Of a DNA stretch of 64,000 nt, positions 12,471-22,702 are shown in pieces. The position numbers and the translations under genes were made by a program. Under the pieces are notes generated by a model, which was given only the letters and a program-made list of their open reading frames with translations, had not been told where the DNA came from and did no database searches. The DNA is from Zasmidium citrigriseum. Its lineage: Eukaryota; Ascomycota; Dothideomycetes; Mycosphaerellales; Mycosphaerellaceae. Where the stretch lies: positions 310,001-374,000 of the forward strand of contig NHNW01000038.1 of NCBI GenBank assembly GCA_002786025.1. Reading direction: 5' to 3'. How positions within the stretch are numbered: position 1 is the first letter of the stretch; each line of letters starts with the position of its first letter.

Positions 12471-13503
12471 ATGGAGTCGTCTGCAGTGCGGCATGGCGTG
12501 CGGCGAGCCATTGCCGTCTGGCAGAATGGCCCTTCGAAACGCTCTTTACACCAATCGACACGATGCCTCGCGACCCCAGCACAAGGAGAAGGAGTGAAAG
12601 CAGCTGCTCCTATCCGCTTCACATCCGACCGAAACCAGTTTTCCAGAGGACGGCCGCGAGCGCAGTTGATCGAGAATGACGGCGACGATGGCGGCAGGTC
12701 AGGAAATCGACGACTTATGCGCAATCTTCGCATTGTTCCAGCATCTCCATCCTACTTCACCGCGACCCCGAAGATGACAGACGACATGCTATACCTCTCG
12801 CAACTACTACGAAGATATCAGACGCTACCCGTGCTCCCAACTGGCGAAGCACCCCGAGTGGCCTGGAAGACCCGACAGCAATACAAGATGGAAGTTTTGG
12901 AGCCAGTCCGCGCAAAGGATTACAACATGCTGTTGACCCTTCTGAAGAGACTGAATTACATTCATCCGTCGTTGATACCCACGGAAGTCACACAGGCACT
13001 GGAGAAGTACAAGAGGCTGATACAGCCACATCTGAACAAGCCGAAGCCGATTGAGGTGGATAAGCACGGGCGTGCGAGGGCTGTTGGAAAGAGAAAGACA
13101 AGTACGGCGGCAGTGTTCCTTGTGGAGGGAGAAGGGAAGTGTTTGATAAACAACAAGTCGCTCACGAATTACTTCGGCCGCCTACACGATCGGGAGTCTG
13201 CAGTATGGGCCTTGAAGGCGACAGAACGATTAGACAAGTACAATGTATGGGCATTGGTCAGAGGAGGAGGCCTGACTGGACAGGCTGAAGCAATCACGCT
13301 AGGTGTTGCGAAAGCTCTGCTGGCCCATGAGCCAGATTTGAAACCAGCCTTGAGGAAGGGTAAGTTCGACGGCATCAAGTGGTATCTTTCTCTGCTGACA
13401 ATGGTCTCTAGCTGGTGTTCTTACACGCGATCCTCGACGAGTAGAGAGGAAGAAGCCCGGAAAGCTCAAAGCCCGCAAGATGCCCGCCTGGGTCAAGCGG
13501 TAG
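12471..13503 (+). CDS. MRPS9: Mitochondrial small-subunit ribosomal protein uS9m
   Basis: Two exons, 12471-13359 and 13412-13503, with a 52-nt intron; 326 aa. The Arg/Ser-rich N-terminus ([25 protein letters not shown]) looks like a mitochondrial presequence. A fungal-specific region (about 60-195) precedes the uS9 domain, which starts at [18 protein letters not shown] and includes [28 protein letters not shown]. The second exon supplies [20 protein letters not shown] and the basic tail [11 protein letters not shown], which in uS9 reaches the P-site tRNA. Without splicing the tail would be lost, so the intron is well supported. It acts in the mitochondrial ribosome. Confidence 0.95.
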
Positions 13504-13717
13504 CATTGTACACATCATCTACATATCTGTACCAGTACCAAATGGAACCTTCCAAGATGGAAGGTTGTATCAACCGCGAAGATTCTCTTGCTCACAGACA
13601 ATGCTAATCGTTCACAGGCAGGAGTTTGCTCGCTGCTCATTGCGTTCTATAAGATCTAGATGTTTCAACTTGCCAATCTTAAGATGGAGTCTCCAAATTC
13701 ACATTAGCAACACCACC

Positions 13718-14212
13718 ATGGCCAACATCCAGGCTACTGAACTCAACACCTCAATCAATGAACGACTTCGCCGCATCAAAGACCACGTCGGCAGACTCGA
13801 AGAAGCTCTTACGGGCGCACCGGCCCTGGACAGTAGTCTCGAAACAATTGACACGAAAGACTCATCTCATGAAAGCCAAAGGGACGAACTTGATCAGTTG
13901 ACCACATTGGCAAACAGCAGGCCTGTTCCTCCTTCCGAAGAAGGACCCACAATGATCGATACGAGGAACAATGATATTCTTGGAATTGTTGCAAATCTCG
14001 AGAAAGCCAAAGACATCCTCATGAAGAGCGGAGAATGGGAGGAGGGCGAAATGCGGACCGTGGGAGATGATTTCAAGAACATGGTGCTTTCTGCTTATGA
14101 GGGTGCTCAAGAGATGGAAGGGACGATGGAGCAGTTAAGGAAGGAGGTGAAGGAGTTGAACGAGGATTTGAAGAAGGTTCAGAAATCAGGAGACCCTGCT
14201 CCGACAGAGTAG
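13718..14212 (+). CDS. Small coiled-coil protein, unknown function
   Basis: Single exon, 164 aa, starting at an ATG in a strong context (ACCACCATGGCC). I do not recognise a family. The protein is acidic and strongly helical: residues 8-32 (LNTSINERLRRIKDHVGRLEE) and about 125-155 (MEGTMEQLRKEVKELNEDLK) have heptad-like leucine spacing. A disordered Ser/Asp/Pro stretch lies between them. It follows uS9m on the same strand after 214 bp. The frame remains open upstream of this ATG, but that stretch overlaps the uS9m 3' flank and looks noncoding. It could be a small complex subunit; nothing in the sequence shows which. Confidence 0.68.
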   Translation: MANIQATELNTSINERLRRIKDHVGRLEEALTGAPALDSSLETIDTKDSSHESQRDELDQLTTLANSRPVPPSEEGPTMIDTRNNDILGIVANLEKAKDILMKSGEWEEGEMRTVGDDFKNMVLSAYEGAQEMEGTMEQLRKEVKELNEDLKKVQKSGDPAPTE

Positions 14213-14922
14213 AGTTGGCTTGGGAAAGACTGATGAGCGAGCTGGAATTGCCAAATCAGATGATGGATATGAACATGTTTTTGACCTCGTTGCACACCAA
14301 GAGCGGCTGCCAGTGATTGAAAGTGGGGCCATTCACCTGACCTTTGGAAGGCCCGTGCGAAGCGACTTCCTCGCCTGCAAAGCTGCCGCTTGACATGAGG
14401 CACCATTCCCTCACCTTAACGCTACTTTCCAACACATCGACTCTAGGCCAACGGAATGGACCTACGGGCGCAAGCGACAGGCTGCTGCGGTCAAAGGAGC
14501 ATTTGTTGTGAACTACGCGTGGGTCCGCCGCACCGCCATGTGGCCACGGGCGTCAAGTCTTGGGGGCGATCAGAAGCATGGCACGTACCGCGTCGAGTTC
14601 TGATCATCATTGTGAACCTTAAGTTGGGGCAGCGCTTAGCTCTCCAGGTGCACTGAACACGGCTGGGCGGTTGTTGGTCTCAAGATGTTCGGTGGCACAG
14701 CAGCGGGGGCGGTTAGGAATTGAGCAGCCTTGCCCCAGTATGCTCAAAGCCTTTCCCTCTGACATTGTCCTGGAACTTCTGAAAGATACCTCTTCCCCAA
14801 GCTTCAAGAACGGCATCGTACGAACGCGGGCTGGATTTCGAGGAGGACGAGTACATTCGGACCAACGACCAACGACACACCCAACGAGTCATTCAAGGCC
14901 CACCTGTTTGTCACATTCTCTG
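14213..14922. other. Intergenic, 5' region of the Cys-rich membrane protein gene
   Basis: The 710 bp carry no supported gene. An open frame extends the next gene's frame upstream to 14671, but the added residues have no domain and would bury the signal peptide. The region probably holds its promoter and leader. Confidence 0.5.
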
Positions 14923-15765
14923 ATGACTGCTCGCCATGCTTCGGCAACGCTGATAGTCGTCTCGACCCTGTGGGCTTGTGCGCTATGTCAGCAGTGCTGG
15001 TATCCAGATGGCAAGACGCAGTCAAACGATAAGCCATGTAATGCGTCAGCTTCGGCTTCTCCTTGCTGCAACGAAGAGGACATGTGCCTGGACAACGGAC
15101 TTTGTCTCCCCTTTGGAGTCATGTCTCGGGGTACGGACAGGCAGTGGTCAAGCGATGGCTGCCCTCGATTCTGCACCGACCAACCAAGCGGTGGCGTATC
15201 CCTGTTTCCATGCAACCCTTGGGGTACGGTGTTCTCCTGCAGCTGGGGTGACTGCTCGAAGAACAACTTGATCTCGATCACCCGTGGTTCCGCAGTTGTC
15301 CTTCGAGACAACCAGGTGGCGCCTCTCGGATCACCTGCTGCTATCACGGTCGCAGCAACGGACACTCTGCACGGTGTACTCTCGACAGGCCTGGGGAATT
15401 GCTCATCGAATGGCACCTCAGCAGGGCATTTGACGAAGTCCTTGCAGGGGGCTGGTCAAACTGCGAGCTACACCGCTACCGACATGACTGCAGTTGGCGC
15501 GGGCTTAGGAGTACCACTCGCTCTGGCGCTCGCTGGGGTCGTCTTTTTGTTGGCCAGACAGCGCCAAACACGAACTCACAGCTCGCTTGCAACACAACCG
15601 GCCGTCCAGAACTCCGTGTCGCATCGAGATGTCACAATGCTCTCCTCCAACCAGCACCAGAAAGGTGATGGCCAAGTCAAACGGTACGAGCTTGGCCACA
15701 CGACAATTGGCGAAATGGACGCCCATGCAGATAGGCCGGAGTTGAGCGCCTTCAACCACCGATAG
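14923..15765 (+). CDS. Secretory single-pass membrane protein with Cys-rich ectodomain
   Basis: Single exon, 280 aa. A signal peptide is clear (MTARHASATLIVVSTLWACALC), which decides the start against the longer open frame. The ectodomain (about 23-185) has closely spaced cysteines: QQCWYPDG, PCNAS, PCCNEEDMCLDNGLCL, DGCPRFCTD, FPCNPWGTVFSCSWGDC. N-glycosylation sites NCS and NGT lie near 165. One membrane helix follows (about 190-212, VGAGLGVPLALALAGVVFLLA), then a basic RQRQTR stop-transfer and a cytosolic tail of about 65 aa. This Cys-rich ectodomain plus single helix is common in ascomycete surface proteins of unknown role. It resembles wall-sensor architecture, but no WSC domain is recognisable. 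Confidence 0.78.
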   Translation: MTARHASATLIVVSTLWACALCQQCWYPDGKTQSNDKPCNASASASPCCNEEDMCLDNGLCLPFGVMSRGTDRQWSSDGCPRFCTDQPSGGVSLFPCNPWGTVFSCSWGDCSKNNLISITRGSAVVLRDNQVAPLGSPAAITVAATDTLHGVLSTGLGNCSSNGTSAGHLTKSLQGAGQTASYTATDMTAVGAGLGVPLALALAGVVFLLARQRQTRTHSSLATQPAVQNSVSHRDVTMLSSNQHQKGDGQVKRYELGHTTIGEMDAHADRPELSAFNHR

Positions 15766-18460
15766 AACGATGCTGCGATCGCACAGGGACATCACACTTT
15801 CATGTGATATTGCCACGACGACGACAAGGCAATGGTCCGATCATAGTCATCGCGGTATGCTTAAGATGGACGTCGCGCATGAGGCAGAGCCACATGGATG
15901 CCATGAGTCCGACGATCAATCAAGACACCGCCACGGCAGTACCGAAGTCGTCGGTTGTCAGACTGTTAAAGAGCTTCATGGGCCGCAGAAGCGGTCCCAG
16001 TCATCTCCTGGCTCGGTCTGAGAGGTCAGTCGACCGTCCGGTCAGATCAGGCTTCAGGGCGTGGACTATCCACTCACCTGCAAGAAGGCGAGGAGTAGGC
16101 AGCCTGCATCGAAGGATGCAGCATAGAGCGTCTGCAATCAGGGTCAATACCATTGTCTTCCGTCAGGACTGTACATGCACACCGCACGCGCAGAAGCGTC
16201 GTGCTTCAGACAGGGGCAAGCAAGGCTTTACCACGTGGCAATCACACCCTCATCCGCTGTCTCCATCAGATACGCAATCCCCGAGCCGTGTCCTTGGAAC
16301 AAGCTCTCCTATCAGGTTCATCATGCAGAGATGCACTTCGACGCTCGATCCTTGTGGCCCCAAAGAGACCGCCTTGTCATGTGCGACGTCAAACTTTACC
16401 GGCTTTCGGCAACTCGAACCTGCGCAAGGCGCAAGCACAAGGCTCTTACTGCTTTACCGGACGCTGATACAGAGCCTGATTGGCGCGTTTGGGAGATGTA
16501 AGGTACTCGACCGGTGAAGAATCAGGCCCCATCTTGGCGAGCGGCAGCTACCGGTGTGCTAGCGCAGGTCGTGCCTATGCATGTGCGATTTGCCACTGGA
16601 TAGCCAGTTGAGCCTCAAGAGTCACTACGTACTCCACACACCCGAGCACGATGCACCAAGTGGAATCGCCGACCGCTATCGGGTGCGTAGCGACCTCCGT
16701 TTCGCAGTCGACGTCTGGTCGAAAAGTCGGAAGCTTGCCTTTTGACAGACTACGTACGGGGCCGTGCGAACGCACCGTCTTTTTCTCCCTGTTCACCGGC
16801 GGTGCCAGGACGTGCCTATGCGTGGTGGATAGACGGTGAGAGCGATGTTACAGGACGTCGAAGCACTGGATGATGCCTGCGAAGTTGTGGCTATTGGCCC
16901 TCGACCCTTGAGCCTGAGTGTGCGTGATGAGGAAGAGGGTAAACTCTAGGAGTGGTTTCGCCACTCATTGTTGCCCTCACTGCCTGAATGATGATGGCTT
17001 GGACGATGGACGGTCACCGGAAGGATGAGGGCGAGTCTTGTCGCTGTGGTTATAAGATAAGGTGGAAATGTCGTTCTCCTGAAGACATATCATCAGGAAT
17101 TTCAGGGGCTTCTGTCAATTGTCTCTTCACCCAAGACACTTGCAATCGAATCTCGTCAGAAGTCCAGCCTATTGTTTTGGCCAACTTCATCTCTCGATAC
17201 CATGTCCAACAACAACGGAGATCCCCAACCTCGCGATCCCGGCAAGGGAGGACGACGCGGACGTCACCAACACCAGATGAAGCTTGCACCTTCTATCACG
17301 ACACTGGACTCCTCTGTGGCAGCGGCAATACCTAGCTCTGGAGGAACCTACTGGGATCTCCCTGCTAGCAACATTGAGGCACTACAACACTGCACGCTGC
17401 CTTCAGGCGAGCAAGCGATTACACACCGCGACTCAATTCGTGGTGCTGAGATGTGGACAACTTCCTTTCCATTTCTTATGAGACCGCGAGCATAAGGCAG
17501 AAACTTGTCGATACTTGTGAATGAGGCCCGTCTGAATGTCTTGACTAGAGGCTGACTCGGAACAGGACTTCGATGTCACATCCCTGGAATCCCTTTCTGT
17601 CAAAGTGGTCCAAAAGCACCTCAACTCCATACCATGTCCTACCAAACAAAAGAGACTCCGCTCAAGCCGACGACTGAGGGCCTGACTTCCTTCTGGATGG
17701 GTCAAATGGAAGCCTCTTCCCATCAGATATAGAAACCGTTGTATACGCTTGGCGTTCTAGATACAAGTGTTTGGGACAACGGTGTAGGGATTTAGCATAG
17801 ATATCATGAAGGACCGAGTATTGGCTTTGAACTTGTTGTGTTCTCTATCATATGTTGCGCCAGCTTTCTCCTGCTGCTGCTCCTGCGACGAAGTCTGAAG
17901 CTCCTTCTCCAAGCAGGCTTTTAGTTTGGCAGGCACGATCCGAGCCTCAATCGATGTGAGAATCAGCATCGAAACGATTCCAATAAGCCAAAAGTCGAAC
18001 ATACACAGTGCCCGCTACCTCATGACTTCAATTACTGCTACGAGAATCAAAATATTAGTCGAGAAGGGAGAAAAAGAGTTGACTCCAAAGGGCTTCGAAC
18101 CGGGGCCAAAAGAAAATTGCTCTTGCATTCGTCGCACCTAACCGCCGAACCCTATGAAGGGTGAATTGACCTAAATCAGATGCTTCGAACGAAGAACGAT
18201 TGGCTAGCCAACTTGTGAAATATATAGACGAAACTCATACCCTGCCGAAGATTTGCCTTGCGTGCCTTCCCCATTTCTCTCGTCGCACGTAAACATGGCT
18301 GTCGTTGCCTCGCGCCGGCTTATCAAGTGTCCGTCGTCCGTACCTCGTTGTTCAATCCTTCTCTTAGAAGGCGAAAGCATGTAGCGATAGTGACAGAAAA
18401 TTGGGGAACTTTCGCATCACAGCATGCCTCGAGCATGGGAAATTTAACTCAAACGATCAC
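15766..18460. other. Gene-poor region
   Basis: About 2.7 kb without a gene I can support. Several overlapping open frames (the longest about 15804-16517) have no domain, biased composition and no splice logic. The base composition is not AT-rich, so there is no sign of repeat-induced mutation. At about 18077-18150 a tRNA-like fragment is seen on the minus strand (see findings). The right end merges into the 22-bp tandem array. Confidence 0.5.
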
Positions 18461-18706
18461 GTTCACTTTGAGATACGCCTGCCATCATTTGTGGGAATGC
18501 CGTCCTTCATTTCTAGGAATACTATCCTTTACTTCTAGGCAAACTTCTCTTCACTTCTAGCTAGACAAGCTTCCCTTGACTTTTGTAGAGACCTCCTTTC
18601 ACTTGCGTAGAGACTTAGCTTTACTTTTATAGAGGCTTGCCTTCACTTTGATGGAGACCTCCCTTCATTTTCATAGGGAGTTACCTTCATTTGTAGGCTC
18701 ACTTCG
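18461..18706 (+). repeat. Degenerate 22-bp tandem array, 11 units
   Basis: Units begin at 18461, 18483, 18505, 18527, 18549, 18575, 18597, 18619, 18641, 18663 and 18685. Ten are 22 nt and one is 26 nt. Most open with CTTCACTT or close variants (CTTCATTT, CTTTACTT, CTTGACTT), then TTCTAGG or TTNTAGAGAC. The period is not a multiple of three, so the array is not a protein repeat in one frame. The same unit occurs on the other strand at 51828-52026; the unit at 18527 and the one at 51894-51915 share the core TTCTAGGCAAACTT. Confidence 0.88.
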
Positions 18707-18873
18707 TGACTTCCTGCCATAACGTTGTAGTACAAACATTCGGGTTCGCTCCTTCCCAATAAACTTATAGCGGGGTATCACATGCAAACGCCAGAGCGCA
18801 CGGACCATGTACCATCATCTTAACCAGGGAAACGCAGAAACCTCATCTCCTCCCCCTTCTCGCTCTTCTCAAA

Positions 18874-19350
18874 TCATGACCTTATCGTGGAAAACACGGT
18901 CGCTTCGTCTTTGATCTGTCGACAGGCGTTCAGGAAGTGCGGTGGGTGCAGTGCAGTTTGTGGCCTCGCGCTGCAAACGATGCAGCCGTTGCTTGCTGAC
19001 CACAGACCTGGGCGCTGTCTGGTGTCTTCGATCTGCTTCTGCATGTCAGCTATGCACGCCAAACGCCAGATCTCGTTGCGCAGCTCGGCAGGCAGGCAGA
19101 ACAGCGGATTCTTGGAGTTCTGCGCTTTGATCACGCGGCGGCGGAGGCTGTCCAGGTCTTGGAATGGCATGGCATCGATCATGGCATCGACTTCGGCATC
19201 GGTCATGGCAGGGTGGCTCTCGACTTTGGCGGATGAGGTCTCTTTGGCTTTCTCTGTGCGCTTGAACATGGCGGCTCTGATGTCCCTGATTTTGGCTAAG
19301 TTCGACTTCTTGGTGCGAGCATTGCTGGAGCGGCTTTGGCTGTTGCCCAT
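18874..19350 (-). CDS. 2EXR/F-box-like fungal protein, apparently C-terminally truncated
   Basis: Single open frame of 158 aa. The N-terminus is basic and disordered (MGNSQSRSSNARTKKSNLAK). The centre has PLFCLPAELRNEIWRLAC, then NACRQIKDEAT. This is the LPxELRxxIW...CRQIxxEA pattern of the expanded fungal 2EXR/F-box-like family. Typical members continue for 80 or more residues past the CRQI motif, but here the frame stops about 11 residues later. No convincing donor site near the stop rescues a longer protein. The gene's 3' end lies about 170 bp from the 22-bp array, so it may be a decayed copy. The function of the family is largely unknown. Confidence 0.6.
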   Translation of the reverse strand: MGNSQSRSSNARTKKSNLAKIRDIRAAMFKRTEKAKETSSAKVESHPAMTDAEVDAMIDAMPFQDLDSLRRRVIKAQNSKNPLFCLPAELRNEIWRLACIADMQKQIEDTRQRPGLWSASNGCIVCSARPQTALHPPHFLNACRQIKDEATVFSTIRS

Positions 19351-19779
19351 TTTGACGACAGCGGCAGTTGTGGTGGGAGGAGTGTTTGTGTATCGTCAAT
19401 CCTGGTGCTTGGGAAAGTGGGAGTCTGTCGGAGGTGGAGAGTGAAGAGGTGTGCTGCGTCTGAATTTGACCACTCCGCATGTCTTGACTCTGTTTGCTCC
19501 TTCCGTTTTTCTCGAACAACGCTGTAGGCTACTTTATGGAATCACAACTTCTTGAACATGACGCCATTCTTGTCGACGCCATTCTGTACCTACCGTCTGT
19601 CTCAGTCCAAGCTGCTCTATACATTACATCCGATCTGATCCTGTTGTCATCATCATTCTTTATACCCTGCGGCGGAACATTGTCGTGAACCAATTCTCGC
19701 CTCAAAACGCCTGAACCGTTTCGCCGCCCCTTGTATAGAATACAGAAGTCCATCCATGCTCTTCTCCGACGATATCTCT
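19351..19779. other. Intergenic
   Basis: The 429 bp lie between two minus-strand genes and should include the promoter of the 2EXR-like gene and the 3' flank of the DUF7053 gene. No other feature is seen. Confidence 0.5.
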
Positions 19780-20442
19780 CTAGAACTCGCTCGACCTCCT
19801 GCGGCCCAGTGTAGGTCTTCTATTTCGCTGCTCAGCCGGCGTCGCTTGTAGCTTCTCGATAAAGCTCTGTTGCAATTGCTTCTGGCTGTTGGCCACGAAA
19901 CTCTTGACGAAGGACGCGAACGTCTTGTTGCACTTCGCGTCGCTCACGATCTGGACGTACCACCCCTCTCCCATCATTTGAGCGTGTGCCAGGTCCTTAG
20001 ACTGCACTCGTTCCAACAACGGGCCAGGCTCATCCTCGGGAATCATCTCTCGCAGCAGCCGCCAGTGGTTCGTAGAGGTGAAGCCTCCTGGGGCATGGAC
20101 AGTGATGTCACAGCCATCGACCGTGGGTAGAAATTCCGCCAAATACCGCACTCCTCCGCTCCATAGTCTTTTGGGGATGAATGTGAGGTCTTCTTCTACT
20201 TCGAAGTACTGGATCTCGTACTCCTTGTTGCCGTTCGCGAGGGGGCCGTCGCCGTTGGCCTTCTTGGGAGGTTTGGCGAGGTGCTTGGGCGTTGGAATGC
20301 GTTTGCATCCTCGGCAATCGGGGCTCAATTTAATGACAATATCGAAGTCGTGGAGGATCTTTAGGCCGGTCTCCACAGACACGTTTGGAGGAAGTTGGGT
20401 CTGGGAAGCGTATTGGAAGGTGGTCTCGAAGATGCCAACCAT
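19780..20442 (-). CDS. DUF7053-type fungal protein
   Basis: Single exon, 220 aa. The start MVGIFETTFQYASQTQLPPNVS leads into ETGLKILHDFDIVIKLSP, then LTFIPKRLWSGGVRYLAEFLPT and DITVHAPGGFTSTNHWRLL. The order LPP-start, short helix with LHDF, wide polar insert and HAPGG core is what I know from the fungus-specific DUF7053 family, which has an SRPBCC-like fold. The Lys/Asn/Gly-rich insert around 55-75 is a likely loop. The last 30 residues are basic (RNRRPTLGRRRSS). No catalytic motif is evident; lipid or small-ligand binding is only a structural guess. It is probably cytosolic, since no signal peptide or helix is seen. Confidence 0.72.
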   Translation of the reverse strand: MVGIFETTFQYASQTQLPPNVSVETGLKILHDFDIVIKLSPDCRGCKRIPTPKHLAKPPKKANGDGPLANGNKEYEIQYFEVEEDLTFIPKRLWSGGVRYLAEFLPTVDGCDITVHAPGGFTSTNHWRLLREMIPEDEPGPLLERVQSKDLAHAQMMGEGWYVQIVSDAKCNKTFASFVKSFVANSQKQLQQSFIEKLQATPAEQRNRRPTLGRRRSSEF

Positions 20443-21048
20443 CTTGTCGACGGGGGTGTTGTTGAGGGAGCTCTAGAAGAGTCGGCGTCTCGGAGATTCT
20501 TTGTACGTATGTCGGTGGATACTAAGCGTGAAGTCCAATGTCTAGGGGAAGAGTAGTAGTGCAACACAAGGCAGTAGGAAAGAAAGAGAGGCTACTTCCA
20601 TGTTTCTCGACTAGGGCCTACTACCAAGTTTGACACCCTCGGGCATTGCATAAAACGGCCATCCATTGACCAATAGATGGTCGTCGCTCCCCAGCGAACG
20701 ATGTCGAAGGTTGAAGTCCGCCACGATCCGGCGGCTGTGTTTCGTCATGCACATGCATCATCGTGCCGCTGACAAAGTGGATGATGGCCGTTGTGAGCGT
20801 CGCCGCGCACGGCAAACGCGATCGTGAGCCAGGATTCGTCGACGGACCGTTCCTGTAGCGAAAGCTTGTCTGGCAATCGTTGACAACACCTCACCTCACC
20901 GATCGCTCTAACCATCCTCACGCCATCTACCCACTTCACATGCGGTCTGCCCAAAAGACATTGATCAATGACCGTCAATAGCCGGATACACGAGGACGCG
21001 ACTGGGACTATCCGAAACAAATGGCAAGTTTTTCTGCCTCTGCAATTC
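20443..21048. other. Intergenic
   Basis: About 600 bp between minus-strand genes. No domain-bearing frame, RNA gene or repeat is recognised. It probably holds the DUF7053 promoter and the 3' flank of the next gene. Confidence 0.5.
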
Positions 21049-22702
21049 TCATGGGTATCTGGCCCGATTAGGCTGGTTGCTGTCTTCTTGCTGGCGGTCT
21101 AGCCACCTCCACAAATCCGTCAGGGAGCCATATAAGCAGTCCGGGCATAGGAAGGTGCCAAGAAGAGCCACCAGGCCACTCAGAGTTCTAATGTCCAGCT
21201 TCCAGAGTAACCGACTAATGGCATCCATATGGTGCTTGTCTCGATATCCCGATGTCGTACAAAAGACGCACAAGCACCATAATAGGATCCCATCATAGAC
21301 CGTCCCGATCAGCGGTTTCCAATCGGCCGATAGGGTGGCGTGCCACAGTGCTTGGATGCCTGATCTCAATGGCTGTGCCACGGGTTGCTCACCGGCACTC
21401 AGTCGCATAAACGATCCGACCATAATCCCGGCCTGTCGAACCAGCTGTGCGACTCGTGCACTCAGGGTCCTCGCGGATACTGACTTTGAAGCAGTCTCCT
21501 CAACAGGTGCGCAGGCCCCGATCGAACTCCAAAGCTCCCTCATCCACAAACTTGAGCCCGGCGCCGAAGCGTCGTAATATACCAAGCTGCCAACGTGGAA
21601 CATGAGCGACGGCGGCAGTAAGTTCTGCGATCGGTAGAACTCGAATCCAGGTGGTATTTGAGGGCCGCTTTGAAAGAATACGACTCGTCCCACGTCGCGA
21701 TACTCAAATGTGCTCTTTGGATGATCGGCTTCTCCAGCGCTGATAACACTCGGCAGGGCTTTGAGATGGACTTTGCATGTGTCAGGGTCACCCACATCCT
21801 GCGAGAATGTTAGACAAATCCGGAAGCTCTTTGCCAATAAGACAACAAACCAATTCCCAACCTATCAGGAGCGCTATCCCAACCGCCAACGCCTTAGGAT
21901 CATCGAACCCTGCCTGGATGGCAGCTCGGATCGTCAGCAGGAAGTTGTTCCTGAGCCATGCGACAAGAGGCTCGCATCTCCGTTGCTGATTGACGACCGC
22001 CACTCTCGTCGTCGTCAGCGTGATGAGGGCATTGAACAAGAAGCCGTCGAGGTATAGCCTTGGCCGAACAAGACGAGAGTGCAGCACTCGGGACTCTTCT
22101 TCCATGCCATGCGATCGCATGTACCCGCGAGCGCGGTTCAGGTCTGGATGCGAATCGTTAGAGGTATAGATGTTCGTGAGTTGACATGACTTACACTGAT
22201 CAATCAGGGCCGGGATCTCGATGGTCCAATCCGCCGCAGCATCATGAGTTCGAAACGGATCAAGTCTCCACATGGCAACTTGCTGATTCATGATGGATCT
22301 TCCTTGCACCCCATCTTCATCTCGAACCTCTTCTGAATCTGCAGGACTTTGCGTGATCGTTGGCGTCGGCGTTGGGTACGCCCTTGTCTCATCATCATCA
22401 TTGGTAGATTGTTTAAGACGCCCCTGGCTCGACGACGACCTGTCGGTCTTTGATCTCTTCTGCTTATGCTGCAACCTCGTCACATGACTGCGGATTTCCT
22501 TGCGATATTGTCGTGCATTAGTCTGGGAAGGATGATTAAAGTTGACAAACCGCAATGGCATCTGCCACTGCTGCTGTCCTCCTGCTCTAGCCGCATCCTT
22601 GACGTCTGATTCGATAAAGCTCAGGCTCTGCTCGAGTCCTTTCGGCCGTTCCACGTCTTTAGATCTTGCTTCAATTCCATCATTCTTGGGGCGACTTGGC
22701 AT
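21049..22702 (-). CDS. Fungus-specific transcription-factor-like ('tachykinin family') protein
   Basis: Three exons, 22702-22195, 22143-21851 and 21798-21049; 516 aa. Introns of 51 and 52 nt have donors GTAAGT and GTTTGT; the second has the branch sequence TCTAAC. Near residue 50 lies LRFVNFNHPSQTNARQYRKEIRSHV, the short N-terminal motif of ascomycete proteins labelled tachykinin or Zn2Cys6-less transcription factors. A disordered Ser/Thr/Pro stretch (about 80-125) follows. A helical domain then contains RLYLDGFLFNALITLTT, FDDPKALAVGIALLIGWEL and DVGDPDTCKVHLKALPSVI, as in the fungal-specific TF homology region. No zinc cluster is present. A nuclear regulatory role is inferred from architecture only. 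Confidence 0.75.

Noticed and set aside
14671..14922. Upstream extension of the Cys-rich membrane protein
   Set aside because: It would place about 84 nondescript residues before a clear signal peptide.
15804..16517. 237-codon open frame in the gene-poor region
   Set aside because: It has no domain, shares the interval with several other overlapping frames, is Arg/Ser-rich by composition, and shows no start context or signal peptide.
17757..18002. 81-codon minus-strand frame with a hydrophobic start
   Set aside because: The hydrophobic stretch is short, the remainder is low-complexity Gln/Lys, and nothing supports expression; it is too weak to list.
18130..18160. Complete tRNA gene near the 18.1-kb B-box-like sequence
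   Set aside because: The acceptor and T stems do not pair and the anticodon loop lacks U33; kept only as a possible relic in findings.
18461..18706. CRISPR array
   Set aside because: Units are contiguous, degenerate and without unique spacers, and the genome is fungal.
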